Shown here: positions 51,571 through 62,177 of the stretch, piece by piece
How positions within the stretch are numbered: position 1 is the stretch's first letter
Layout: every line of letters starts with the position of its first letter
Assembly: GCA_030410095.1 (NCBI GenBank)
Contig: JAUFRC010000001.1
Location: forward strand, 136,501 to 200,500
Source: Paracoccus cavernae
GTDB taxonomy: Bacteria; Pseudomonadota; Alphaproteobacteria; Rhodobacterales; Rhodobacteraceae
Length of the DNA: 64,000 nt
Direction: 5' to 3'
Notes under the pieces: generated by a model
Told to the model about the DNA's origin: nothing
The model's database searches: none
The model's input: the letters and a program-made list of their open reading frames with translations, nothing else
Position numbers and translations under genes: made by a program

Positions 51571-52998
51571 CAGCGGCAGCGTCCAGAGTCTGAGCGGGCG
51601 ACAGCAGCGCCTCGTTTCCGGCGGGCGCGAAGCGGGTGATCGTATCGGCGATCTCGATCGCGATGCGGTGCTGGTTTTCCGCGTCCGAAGCCGGCCAGAT
51701 CAGCACGAAACCTTGTGCATGACCGTCGATCACATGGGCTTCGGCATAGCCGATATGGGTGTCGTTCCGGCCCTTGAGGATCGCGGAATTGGCGGTGATC
51801 GCGCGTTCGGGCGCGGGCACCCAGCCCAAAGCGGTCACGAGGCCGGTCAGATCCAGCATTTCCTGACGCCCGCCCGGTTGCGAGAACAGGATCAGCGCCG
51901 CGCCCGAGCCGTCTTTGGGCCCGTAAATCGACAGAGCGCGTTCGGCGCGGTCATATTGGAGCCGGTCCATCGGCGCGGGCAGTTGCAGACCGGTGGGTGC
52001 ATCCTGCAGATCGGCCAGCCCCATCTCTGCGCGCCATGCGATGCGGCGCTCGATCAGGGCCTGCATGGCGGCCGCGGGCTCGGGATGGCCGCGCAACGCA
52101 ACGACTTCCTGCGCGATGGCAAGGCGGGTCTTGGGGCCGTCCTTGCCGTCGATCGCGCCGTCGTAATGGCCGCTCCAACGCAGGGCGCGCTGGACGTCGG
52201 CCAGCTCGGGCATGGCAATCTCGGGCGTGCCTTCGGCTGCCGGAGCGCCAAGTTCGGGCGCGCTTCCCGCAACCGTTTCGGTCCCCATCTCGCTGATGTC
52301 GGAGACGAAAGCATCCTTGGAGACGGTTTCGGCATTGCGGAAAGCCGTCAGCCATGCACGGGCGGTCGCCTCGGGGGCGGGGCCGATCGCGACGGTGAAG
52401 CGGCCGTTCTTGAGCTGCCACAGACCCGCCTCGGGCAGGGACTCGCGCCATTTCGACAATGCCGTATCGGCTTTGGCGCGGTCGCCAAGGGTTTCGACGC
52501 GGATGTAAAAGCCCTCGGGCGGGGCAGGGGCCACCACCGGCTCGGGTGCGGCGACCGCTTCGGGCGCGGCGGGCGTTGCCGCGGCCGCAGGGCCCCGGCG
52601 GCGGGCGTTACTTGTGCCGCTGCCGCAGCATCCGGCGCGGGGCCTGTTTCTGCGCCATTTGCGTCAGCGGCTGCTGCTGCTGCGGCCACCGGCGTCAGGC
52701 TGCGGCCTTCGGCTGCGGCGATGAAGCTGTCGGCGGGGACCTTGTTTTCGGATTTCAGCGTCTCGAGGCGCGGTTCGGCGGTTTCACGCGGCATCGGGCC
52801 AAGCGCGATCCCGACCCAGCCGTCGCTCAGGTTGAAGGTCACCACATCGGGCAAGCTCGCGGCCCAGCTTTCGGCGGCGGTCTTGGCGGCTGCCTCGCCG
52901 CGTTTCGCCTCGATCCGGATGACCACGTCTTCGGCAAAAGCGCCTGTCGCCATGAGAAGTGGCATGGCTGTTCCGATTATCATGGCAAAGCGCCGCAT
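51494..52998 (-). CDS. Exported protein with two SPOR-like repeats and a peptidoglycan-binding domain
   Basis: About 502 residues with a signal peptide (cleavage near AFAE at residue 22). Two similar repeats (VVIRIEAKRGEAAAKTAAESW and FYIRVETLGDRAKADTALSKW) each resemble a SPOR fold. A peptidoglycan-binding-1 domain follows (VQRALRWSGHYDGAIDGKDGPKTR), then a C-terminal region of unknown role that ends in an Ala/Pro tail. Probable periplasmic cell-wall role; no catalytic residue seen. A frame break near 52590 in the Ala/Pro-rich linker. The overlap with trkH is on the tail. Confidence 0.7.
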
Positions 52999-53083
52999 GA
53001 ATTCGCCCCTCTGATTGACCCTGCTCTGCCCTCTTTATAGAAGGCGACAGACATTCGTGCCAGTTATGCCAAAGGATGCGCCG

Positions 53084-54010
53084 ATGACCAGCCCCGACCG
53101 GCCCAAGAGCTTCCAGGAGATTATCCTGCGACTCCAGAACTACTGGGCCTTGCAGGGCTGTGCTGTCCTGCAACCCTATGACATGGAGGTCGGAGCGGGA
53201 ACGTTCCATCCGGCCACCACCCTGCGCTCGCTGGGGCAAAAGCCCTGGGCCGCCGCCTATGTGCAGCCCTCGCGCCGCCCGACGGATGGCCGCTACGGGG
53301 AAAACCCGAACCGCCTCCAGCATTATTATCAATATCAGGTCATCATCAAACCGAGCCCGCCGAATCTGCAGGAGCTTTATCTCGGCAGCCTCAAGGCAAT
53401 CGGGCTTGATCCGATGATTCACGACGTCCGCTTTGTCGAGGACGACTGGGAAAGCCCGACGCTGGGTGCCTGGGGTCTGGGCTGGGAAGTCTGGTGCGAC
53501 GGCATGGAAGTCAGCCAGTTCACCTATTTCCAGCAGGTCGGTGGTCACGACTGCCGCCCCGTCTCGGGCGAGCTGACCTATGGTCTCGAGCGCCTCGCGA
53601 TGTATGTGCTGGGGATCGAGCATGTCATGGACATGCCCTTCAACGATCCGGCCTCGGCCATTCCGCTGACCTATGGCGATGTCTTCATGCAGGCGGAGCG
53701 CGAATATTCGCGCTTCAACTTCGATCAGGCCGATACCGAGCTGCTCTTCCGCCACTTCGAGGATGCCGAAAAGGAATGCAACGCCATTCTGGATGCCGAC
53801 GAGACCGACAGCGCGGGCCGCAAGATCCCGATGGCCTTGCCCGCCTATGACCAGTGCATCAAGGCAAGCCACCTCTTCAACCTGTTGGATGCGCGCGGCG
53901 TGATCTCGGTGACCGAGCGTCAGGCCTATATCGGCCGCGTCCGCGCGCTTGCCAAACGCTGCGCCGATCTTTTCGCGACGACGCCCGCCGCAACCGGCGA
54001 GGCCCTGTGA
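53084..54010 (+). CDS. glyQ: Glycyl-tRNA synthetase alpha subunit
   Basis: 308 residues, intact. Class II catalytic subunit of the tetrameric enzyme: [16 protein letters not shown] at the N-terminus, [46 protein letters not shown] and [25 protein letters not shown] 53084 follows AAAGGA; ATG 53066 is an alternative. The stop overlaps the next gene (TGATG). Confidence 0.96.
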   Translation: MTSPDRPKSFQEIILRLQNYWALQGCAVLQPYDMEVGAGTFHPATTLRSLGQKPWAAAYVQPSRRPTDGRYGENPNRLQHYYQYQVIIKPSPPNLQELYLGSLKAIGLDPMIHDVRFVEDDWESPTLGAWGLGWEVWCDGMEVSQFTYFQQVGGHDCRPVSGELTYGLERLAMYVLGIEHVMDMPFNDPASAIPLTYGDVFMQAEREYSRFNFDQADTELLFRHFEDAEKECNAILDADETDSAGRKIPMALPAYDQCIKASHLFNLLDARGVISVTERQAYIGRVRALAKRCADLFATTPAATGEAL

Positions 54011-54488
54011 TGAACGGCAAAATCCTCGCGATCTTCTTTATTCTGGCGCTGATCATCGCCGGTCCGGGCCTCTATTACCTGCAGGTCTATCACTACTACC
54101 GCGAAGTCCCCGCAGCCGACGCGCCCCAAAGCCTGAGCGCGCCGGGCGTGGACAGGCAGGCGGTCAGCCTGCCGGTGCGCGACTACAAAGGCATCTATTC
54201 CGTCTCGACCCCGATCGGGCACCGTGCCTGTTTCACCACCGATGCGGCGACCGCCCAAACCGTCGCCCCTATCCGGCGGCGACGCCGCTTGGTGCGCCCG
54301 GTTGGTTCGATTGCTTCGATTACGGCGCGATCACCGAGGATCTCGAGGCAGGCCGCGCCACCGCCCATCTCGTCCAGAAAAACATCGCGCCCAAGATCGA
54401 CGCCGTGATCGCCGTCTATCCCGACGGCCGCGCCTATGAATGGCGTCAGGCCAATGAAGAAGCCGAAGAGAAAAGGACCATCGAGTGA
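54010..54488 (+). CDS. DUF6446 family membrane-anchored protein
   Basis: About 159 residues. An N-terminal membrane anchor ([20 protein letters not shown]), then a periplasmic domain with PIGHRACF and [10 protein letters not shown] that could hold a disulfide. A short conserved protein placed between glyQ and glyS in Rhodobacteraceae (from memory). Its function is unknown. One frame break near 54270. Coupled at both ends (ATGA with glyQ and with glyS). Confidence 0.7.
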
Positions 54489-56542
54489 TGTCTGATCTGC
54501 TGATTGAACTCTTTTCGGAAGAAATCCCCGCCCGTCTTCAGGGCCGCGCCCGCGAGGATCTGAAGAAGCTCGTGACCGATGGTCTGGTCGAGGCCGGCCT
54601 GACCTATGCTTCGGCCGGCAGCTTTTCGACGCCCCGCCGCCTGACCCTGACGGTCGAGGGCCTGTCCGCCCAAAGCCCGACCACGCGCGAGGAACGCAAG
54701 GGCCCGCGCACCGATGCCCCGATGCGGCGCTTGACGGCTTCCTGCGCTCGACCGGTCTGAGCAAGGACCAGCTCGAGGCGCGCGACGACAAAAAGGCCAG
54801 GTCTGGTTCGCCACGATCACCAAGGCGGGCCGTCCGGCGGCGGAAATCGTCGCCGAGGTCCTCGAAGCCACGATCCGCAACTTCCCTTGGGCGAAATCCA
54901 TGCGCTGGGGCTCGGGCAATCTGCGCTGGGTCCGCCCGCTCCATTCGATCATCTGTATCCTGACCGACGAGGCCGGCGCGCAAATCGTGCCGCTGGAGGT
55001 CGAGGGCATCGCCTCGGGCGACACCACCCGCGGCCACCGCTTCATGGCCCCCGATGCATTCTCGGTCACCGGTTTCGACGATTACGCCGCCAAACTGCGC
55101 CGCGCCAAAGTCATGCTCGATAGCGCCGAACGCGAAGCCGCCATCCGACAGGAGGCCGCCAATCTCGCCTTCGCCCGCGGTTGGGAGATCGTGCCCGACG
55201 ACGGCCTGCTGTCCGAAGTCGCGGGTCTGGTCGAATGGCCCGTTCCGCTGATGGGTGCCATCGAAGAGCGTTTCCTCGCCCTGCCGCCCGAGGTTCTCCA
55301 GACCTCGATGAAAGAGCACCAGAAGTTCTTTTCTGCCAAGAACCCCAAGACCGGCCGGATCGAGGGCTTCGTCACCGTCGCCAATATCGAGACCGCCGAT
55401 CACGGCGAAACCATCCTGCACGGCAACCAGAAAGTGCTGGCCGCCCGCCTGTCGGATGCGGCCTTCTTCTGGGACCTCGACCTGCGCGAGGCGAAATCGG
55501 GCATGAAGGACTGGGAAAAGGGGCTTGAAAGCGTCACTTTCCAAAGCAAGCTCGGCAGCCAGTCCGACCGCATCGCCCGCATCGCGGCGCTTGCGCGCGA
55601 GATCGCGCCTCTGGTCGGTGCCGATCCCGCCAAGGCCGAGGAAGCCGCGAAAATCGCCAAACTCGACCTGCGCTCCGCCATGGTCGGCGAATTCCCGAGC
55701 TGCAAGGCACGATGGGCCGCTATTACGCTCTGGAGGCAGGACATTCCGCCGATGTCGCCGATGCTGCCCGCGACCACTATTCGCCGCTCGGGCCGTCCGA
55801 TGATGTGCCCTCCGCACCGGTCTCGGTCGCGGTGGCCTTGGCCGACAAGCTCGACACGCTGACCGGCTTCTGGGCCATCGACGAAAAGCCCACCGGCTCG
55901 AAAGACCCCTTTGCCCTGCGCCGTGCTGCGCTGGGCGTAATCCGGTTGGTGCTGGGGAACGGGGTGCGGGCAGAGCTTCTGCCGGTGACGGGCAAAGCCT
56001 ATGCCGGAGCGGATACCGCCGACCTCCTCACCTTCTTCCACGACCGCCTGAAAGTCTTCCTCAAGGACCAAGGCATCCGCCACGACATCATCGACGCCGC
56101 CATCGCGATGGAGGGCAACGACGATCTCGTCCTGCTGGTGAACCGCGCGACCGCGCTGTCGGACTTCATGAAGACCGAGGACGGCCCGAACCTGCTGCAG
56201 GGGATCAAACGCGCCAGCAATATCCTCGCTCAGGCCGAAGCGAAGGACGGGGTCGAATACAGCTTCGGTGCCGATCCGAAATTCGCCGAAACCGATCAGG
56301 AGCGCGCACTGTTCGCAGCCCTCTCCACCGCCGAACCCGCGATCAAAGCCGCCGTCAAAGCCGAGGATTTCCCCGCCGCAATGGCGGCCATTGCAGGGCT
56401 GCGCGCGCCGATCGATGCCTTCTTCGAGGCGGTCCAGATCAACACGGAAAACCAGACCGTGCGCCGCAACCGGCTGAACCTGCTGTCGCAGATCCGCGCG
56501 GCCGGTGCCCTCATCGCGGATTTCGGCAAAATCGAAGGGTAA
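54488..56542 (+). CDS. glyS: Glycyl-tRNA synthetase beta subunit
   Basis: About 685 residues. N-terminal [16 protein letters not shown] is the family start; [28 protein letters not shown] and a C-terminal [20 protein letters not shown] identify the beta subunit, which binds tRNA. Frame breaks near 54720 (C run), 54795 (G run) and 55700. Restored, the gene is complete, and its paired glyQ is intact, so it is certainly functional. Confidence 0.93.
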
Positions 56543-56553
56543 CCCCTCTTTCA

Positions 56554-56615
56554 TGCGGAAATATCCGCAGGGTGAGACGCGGGCCGGAGGGCCCGCGACG
56601 AGGGGGCAGCCCCCT
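56554..56615 (+). terminator. Cluster of three hairpins after glyS
   Basis: Three palindromes in 62 bases: TGCGGA-AATA-TCCGCA (56554-56569), CGCGGGCC-GGAG-GGCCCGCG (56578-56597) and AGGGGG-CAG-CCCCCT (56601-56615) followed by TCTTC. Together they probably stop glyS transcription; the third shares its core with the palindrome at 16443. Confidence 0.55.
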
Positions 56616-56661
56616 TCTTCATGCTTGCCGCATCGCGGCATCCATGTCACGGTATCGTCAA

Positions 56662-59220
56662 ATGAACGCGCTCAACGACTCCTCCGCCTTTGTCGAAATC
56701 ACCCCGTCCGCACGGGTTGACGCCGCTGTCCACGGTTGGCGGGCGAAATGCCTGCAACGGCTGATCCGCATGGATCTGCCGGTCCCCCACAGCTTTGCCA
56801 TTTCCTGCGATGCGGTGCGCGCGATTGCCGAAGGGGCGATGCCCGACCGCGCGCGGCTCGACGCGATCATCAGCCAGGGAGCGGACTTGTCAGCGTGCGC
56901 CCCTCGGCCGGAGATCCGGCATGGGGCGGGCCGGGGACGGTGCTCAATGTGGGCATGAACGACCGCGTTCACGACCGCCTCGCGCAGGAACTTGGCCGCA
57001 ACGCGGCGGATGCGCTTTATCGCGGCTTCGTGCAATCCTATGCGATCCATGTCGCGCGGCTCGATCCCGACATGTTCTCGGACGGCGATGCCGATCTGAA
57101 ATCGGTGCTCGCGGCCTATCAGGCCGAAACCGACGATGTCTTTCCGCAAGATCCCGCGCGCCAGCTGGGCGAGGTTCTGCGCTCGATGGCGCGGACATGG
57201 GACGGTCCGACCGCGCGGCTTTTGCGTCAGGCCAAAGGCGCGCCGCCGATTGCGCCCTTGGGGTTGGTCGTTCAGGACATGGCCCATGCTTTGGGGCCGG
57301 GGGTGACGGGCTCGGGTACGATCCAGTTCGTCGATTCCGCCACCGGCAACCCCGGTATCGCGGGGCGATTCCAAGGCCAGACGCAGGGCAACGCCAAGGG
57401 CGAGGGCCGAGACGCTTTACCTTACCCGCGATCCGCGCGGCCTCTCGCTCGAAGATGCCGCCCCCGAGGTCTTTGCCGATCTCGTGCGTTTCGGCGTCGC
57501 CGCGCGCGAGCGTCTGCGCGAGGAAATGCAGATCGAATTCGTCCTCTCGGACCGCAAGATCGCGATCATCGACGCCATCCGCGTCAGCCGCAATTCGCGC
57601 GCCGCGCTGCGCATCGCGGTGGCTCTGGCGCGTGACGGCATCATCTCGCAGCGCGAGGCGGTGATGCGGATCGAGCCGCGCGCGCTCAGCGACATGCTCC
57701 ACCAGCAGGTCGATCCGAAAAGTCCGCGCGACATCCTGACCCGCGGCATCAACGCAAGCCCGGGTGCAGCGACCGGCCAGATCGTCTTCAGCTCTGCCGC
57801 TGCGCAGGACGCCGAGGCGCGGGGCGAGCCCTGCGTGCTTGTGCGCCGCGAAACGGTGCCCGAGGATATCCGCGGCATGCACGCCTCGGTCGCCGTCGTG
57901 ACCGAACGTGGCGGCATGACCAGCCATGCGGCGGTGATCGCGCGCGGATTGGGCCTGCCCTGCATCGTGGGCGCGAGCGGGATCTCGATCGATCCGCGGA
58001 ACCGGACTTTGCGCGCAGGCGAGCGCATTTTCCGCGAGGGCGATGTGCTGACCATCGACGGAACGTCGGGCGAGGTTCTGGCCGGTGCGGCGCGGCTCCT
58101 GGAACCGGCGCTTGACGATTACTTCAGCCAGCTGCTCGACTGGGCGGACGGGATCCGCCGCATCGGGGTGCGGGTCAATGCCGATACGCCCTCGGACGCG
58201 CGCACCGGATTGCGATTCATGGCCGAAGGCATCGGCCTGTGCCGCACCGAGCATATGTTCTTCGACGAGGCCCGCCTTCCGGCCATGCGCGAGATGATCT
58301 TTGCCGATACGGCCGAAGACCGCATGCTCGCGCTCGAACGCATCCTGCCGGTCCAGCGCAACGATTTTCTCGCCTTGTTCGAGATCATGGCGGGCCGACC
58401 CGTCACGATCCGCCTCTTCGATCCGCCGCTGCACGAATTTTTGCCCCATGACCGCGACGGTATGCGCGAGCTGGCGGAATCGCTCGATCTGCCGCTTTCG
58501 GATGTCGTGCGCCGCGTCGAGGCGCTGACGGAATTCAACCCGATGCTGGGGATGCGGGGTGTCCGTCTCGGGATCACCATCCCCGAGATCTACGAGATGC
58601 AGGCCCGCGCGATTTTCGAGGCGACGGTTGCCGCCGCGCGCAAGGGCATCAGCTTCACCCCCGAGATCATGATTCCGCTGGTCAGCGTCGGCCGCGAGGT
58701 CGAGCTGGTGCGCGCCCGCGTCGATTCCATTGCCGCCGCCGTGCGCAACGAGACCAATACCCAATTCGACTACCGTCTCGGCGTGATGGTCGAAACTCCG
58801 CGCGCCGCCTTGCGGGCAGGCGATTTCGCGGGGCAGGTCTCTTTCATGTCCTACGGCACGAACGATCTGACGCAGATGACCTACGGGTTGTCGCGCGATG
58901 ATGCGGGCCGCTTCATGGGCAAATATGTCGGGCAGGGCGTCTACCGCGAGGACCCCTTCCACATCCTCGATCAGGACGGGGTGGGCGAGCTGCTCTCGAT
59001 CGGGCTCGAACGCGCGCGCGGTGAAGCCCGACATCACGGTCTCGGTTTGCGGCGAGCATGGCGGCAATCCCGATCGATCGCTTTCTGCCTGCGCATCGGC
59101 GTCGATTACGTCTCCTGTTCGCCGTTTCGCGTGCCGGTTGCGCGATTGGCTGCCGCGCACGAGACGATTCTTGCAGAGGTTGAAGAGGCGATTCCTGCCG
59201 AATCCCGCCCCCGCTCCTGA
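56662..59220 (+). CDS. Pyruvate, phosphate dikinase-like protein with divergent ATP-binding domain
   Basis: About 853 residues. The C-terminal two-thirds match PPDK: the phosphohistidine motif ERGGMTSHAAV (His near residue 421), PEP-domain blocks GMRGVRLGI, MVETPRAAL and GTNDLTQMTYGL, and the catalytic Cys in VSCSPFRVPVARLAA. The N-terminal ATP-grasp domain is altered: VSVRPSAGDPAWGGPGTVLN replaces the canonical RSGA-x-S-MPGMMDTVLN, and the second ATP motif is short. ATP-driven PEP synthesis is therefore uncertain. Frame breaks near 56895, 57400, 59018 and 59075. In the same direction as glyS, after a hairpin cluster. Confidence 0.75.
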
Positions 59221-59428
59221 GCCGGGATTCCTCCAATCTGGCCGGAACCTGCCTAAAGCCTAAAATGTGCTCGGCGGAATGTTGCCTGTTTTGGTGTGTT
59301 TAGCCTGAATCCACCGCCTCACGCGACCGTGGGGTAGCCACATTGGCCTGATTCTCGCTTTCTCCGGCTGTTCCGGAGCGTCCGCATGGTGGTCCGGAAT
59401 CGGTTGATAACCATAAAACAGGACCAAC
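59221..59428. promoter_or_regulatory. Region upstream of the cell wall hydrolase gene
   Basis: 208 bases with no gene. The stretch from 59263 to 59425 is relatively rich in A+T, with TTGATAACCATAAAACAGG near 59403 as a possible promoter element for the hydrolase gene. No operator is recognised. Confidence 0.25.
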
Positions 59429-60228
59429 ATGCATAATTGTATGACATGGCTGGCGCGCGTTTCTGTGTGTGTTGCCGTTTCAGCTCCTGGCCTCGTTGCC
59501 GCGCCCGCTTTCGCGAACGGCAAATTCACCGAGCGCCTTTTCACGGCCCAAGATGGTGCCGTGTACAAAGTTCGCCAACCTGCCGATCGCAGGTCAGCGA
59601 TGAAGAGATTCTACGCGCAGTCGCGCAAACCGATGCTGAGACCAAAGCCGCCGCGGCTGCCGAGCTCGCCGAAAAGGCAGCCGAAGCCGTGACCGCCAAA
59701 GCCGAAGAACAGGCGCAGCCTGCCGCCCGCACCGTTGCCAGCCGTTCGACGGCTGCGCGCAACAGCGAGCGCAAAGCCGCGACCATCTCCAGCAAATCCG
59801 GCGCCCGCGCCGGCGTCGTTGCCGATCCGGTCGATACCCGCGATCTGACCTGCCTGACCGAAGCGCTCTACTTCGAGGCGCGCGGCGAAGGCACTGCCGG
59901 CCAGAAGGCCGTCGCCGAGGTGATCTTGAACCGCGTCGACCATCCGCGTTTCCCGAAATCGGTTTGCGGTGTCGTCAACCAGAGCGGCCAGTTCAGCTAT
60001 CACGGCCGCGTCGCCAAGCGCTTCAGCGAAAAAGGTGCCTATCTGCGCGCCAAAAACGTGGCGATGGCGGCCCTGTCCGGGGCTCCGCGCGATTTGACCG
60101 GAGGGGCGACCTATTTCCACACCCCCGCCGTTCGTCCGAGCTGGTCGCGCAAGTTCACCCGCACCGCGCGCATCGGCAGCCATATCTTTTATCGCTCCGG
60201 CGGCGCTCAGCGTCTTGCGTCGAACTGA
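59429..60228 (+). CDS. Cell wall hydrolase, SleB/CwlJ type
   Basis: About 267 residues, exported (signal peptide ending near AFAN at residue 29). A helical Ala/Glu-rich linker (residues 75-125) is followed by a Hydrolase_2 domain: LTEALYFEARGEGTAGQKAVAEVILNRV with the catalytic Glu, and VCGVVNQSGQFSYHG. Acts on peptidoglycan as a lytic enzyme. A frame break near 59580 in the mature N-terminus. A terminator follows at 60253. Confidence 0.85.
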
Positions 60229-60252
60229 TTTCCAAGCAAGGTAGCGGCAATT

Positions 60253-60279
60253 GCCCGGTCCACGCGGCCGGGCATTTTC
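60253..60279 (+). terminator. Terminator after the cell wall hydrolase gene
   Basis: GCCCGGTCC and GGCCGGGC with a short ACGC loop, followed by ATTTTCT: a stem with one unpaired base and a T-rich tail, 24 bases after the stop. Confidence 0.65.
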
Positions 60280-60307
60280 TTTGCATCGACTCTGCGACGG
60301 GGAAGTC

Positions 60308-61093
60308 ATGGAACAGCCAGACCGTATTCATCTGCGCGATTACATCGTCGATGCGGATATCGGCGCCTTCCAGACAGAGCGCGGCCATGACCAGCGCCTG
60401 CGCTTCAACCTCACTGTCGAGCTGGCCACTCCGGTCAGCGGCGTCAATGACGAGGTCGACCGCATCCTGAGCTACGACATCCTGCTCGGCGCGATTGCGG
60501 CGGGGCTCGCGGACCAGCGCTACAACCTGCTCGAGACTTTGGCCGAAAAGATCGCGGCGCAGGTGCTGTTGCATCCGCGCGCGGCCCAGATCGAGGTCAC
60601 GATCGAGAAGCTCGACCGTGTGCCCGGGGCTTTGGGGGTGACGCTGCTGCGCCGCGCCGCCCGTGTCGAGGCCGAGGCCAAGACCGTCTCGCCGCGCATC
60701 CTGTTTTATGGCACCGAGGTCGCGCTGCCGCAGGGGCCTCTGGTCATCGTGCCCGATACCCCGGGTCTGCCGCTCCCCGAGGGCGGCAATACCCGCCGCA
60801 TCGCGCTTTTGGCGCTGGATCAGGAGGCCTGGGCCTTGGCCGGACGGTTGGGTCTTCATGTTGCCGATAGCCAGACCGAGCTGGATTGGGCCGCCGAACA
60901 GGGCCATCAGGTCGTCTGGGCCCCGTCGCGCATGGTCGCCGACGAGGTCGGGCTGCATGCTTTGCCCGAGGCTTTGACCCATTGGCTCGCCGCGCGGCTC
61001 AAGGCGGTGGCGCTGGATTGGGCGCTCCCCGAGGGCGCGCATCTGCCGGTCGCTCCGGCAGGATTTCGCGTGCCGGTGAACCGGATCGGCTGA
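60308..61093 (+). CDS. folB: Dihydroneopterin aldolase FolB with a C-terminal extension
   Basis: 261 residues, about twice the usual length. Residues 1-125 are a normal FolB domain (HLRDYIVDADIGAFQTERGH, LLETLAEKIAAQVL with the active-site Glu), which converts dihydroneopterin to 6-hydroxymethyl-dihydropterin. Residues 135-261 form an unrecognised domain (TEVALPQGPLVIVPD, TRRIALLALDQEAW, LTHWLAARLKAVALDW) fused in the same frame. The gene is intact and starts the folate-glmM run. Confidence 0.85.
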   Translation: MEQPDRIHLRDYIVDADIGAFQTERGHDQRLRFNLTVELATPVSGVNDEVDRILSYDILLGAIAAGLADQRYNLLETLAEKIAAQVLLHPRAAQIEVTIEKLDRVPGALGVTLLRRAARVEAEAKTVSPRILFYGTEVALPQGPLVIVPDTPGLPLPEGGNTRRIALLALDQEAWALAGRLGLHVADSQTELDWAAEQGHQVVWAPSRMVADEVGLHALPEALTHWLAARLKAVALDWALPEGAHLPVAPAGFRVPVNRIG

Positions 61094-61155
61094 TTGACCT
61101 TGCATTGCCGTCCCCCGCGCAGGAGAGATATTCATCTTTCCCTCGCCGCGAAGCC

Positions 61156-62177
61156 ATGACCCAAGACATCTATTACCGCCCCATCCCCTCGGAAACCGGA
61201 ACATGGCGGTTGGCGGGCGGTTGGGCGCGTTTTTCACAATGCGAGGTGCTGCGTCGCGGCGCGGCCTCCGACAGGTCTGCTCCCGATGTGTCTGCCCCCG
61301 AGATCACCGACCGCATTCCCGATGACTGGCTCGCGCGCCTGACGGCGCCGCGCGGTCCCATCCTCGATATGGCGATGGACCGGCCGCGGGTGATGGCGAT
61401 CCTCAATGCGACGCCCGACAGTTTCTCGGACGGTGGTTTGGCCGGCGATGCGGCAGGCGCGGTGGCGCGCGGGCGGGCGTTGATGGCTGCCGGTGCCGAT
61501 ATGCTCGATATCGGCGGTGAATCGACGCGGCCCGGTTCCGCCGAAGTCGCGATCCCCGAAGAGATTGCCCGTATCCGTCCCGTGATCCAAGGCCTCTCCG
61601 GTCTGGCCCCGATATCGGTCGATACCCGCAAGGCGCTTGTAGCCGAGGCCGCGCTGTCGGCGGGCGCGCGGCTGGTCAACGATGTCTCCGGCTTCGATTT
61701 CGATCCCGATATGGCGGCATTGGTCGCGCGGAGCGGGGCCGAGGTCTGCATCATGCATGCCCAAGGCATCCCCGAGACGATGCAGGATGATCCGCAATAC
61801 GGCGATGTCGTCCTCGACGTCTATGACGCGCTGGCCGAGCGGGTCTCCCGCGCGATCACGGCAGGTGTCGATCCATCGCGAATTGTGATCGATCCGGGCA
61901 TTGGGTTTGGCAAGACCGAGGCCCATAATCTCGCGATCATGCGGCGGATCTCGGTCTATCACGGTTTGGGTTTTCCGGTACTTCTGGGTATTTCGCGCAA
62001 GCGTTTCATCGGCAGGATCGGCGAGGCTCCCGAACCACGGGACCGGATGGCGGGAACATTGGCGCTGACTTTGGCGGCGGTGGCGCAAGGCATTCAGATA
62101 CACCGCGTCCATGACGCGGCAGAAATAAAGCAAGGGCTGCGCCTATGGAGCGCGCTCGAGATGAGGAGCGGGAATGA
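61156..62177 (+). CDS. folP: Dihydropteroate synthase
   Basis: About 340 residues. Makes dihydropteroate from hydroxymethyl-dihydropterin diphosphate and p-aminobenzoate. TIM-barrel signatures: [25 protein letters not shown], and [18 protein letters not shown]-terminal [10 protein letters not shown]. An N-terminal extension of about 75 residues precedes the barrel. The frame as printed runs into glmM to 62502; one base missing near 62155 would end it at the TGA 62175-62177, giving the usual ATGA overlap with glmM, which I use. Confidence 0.88.
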
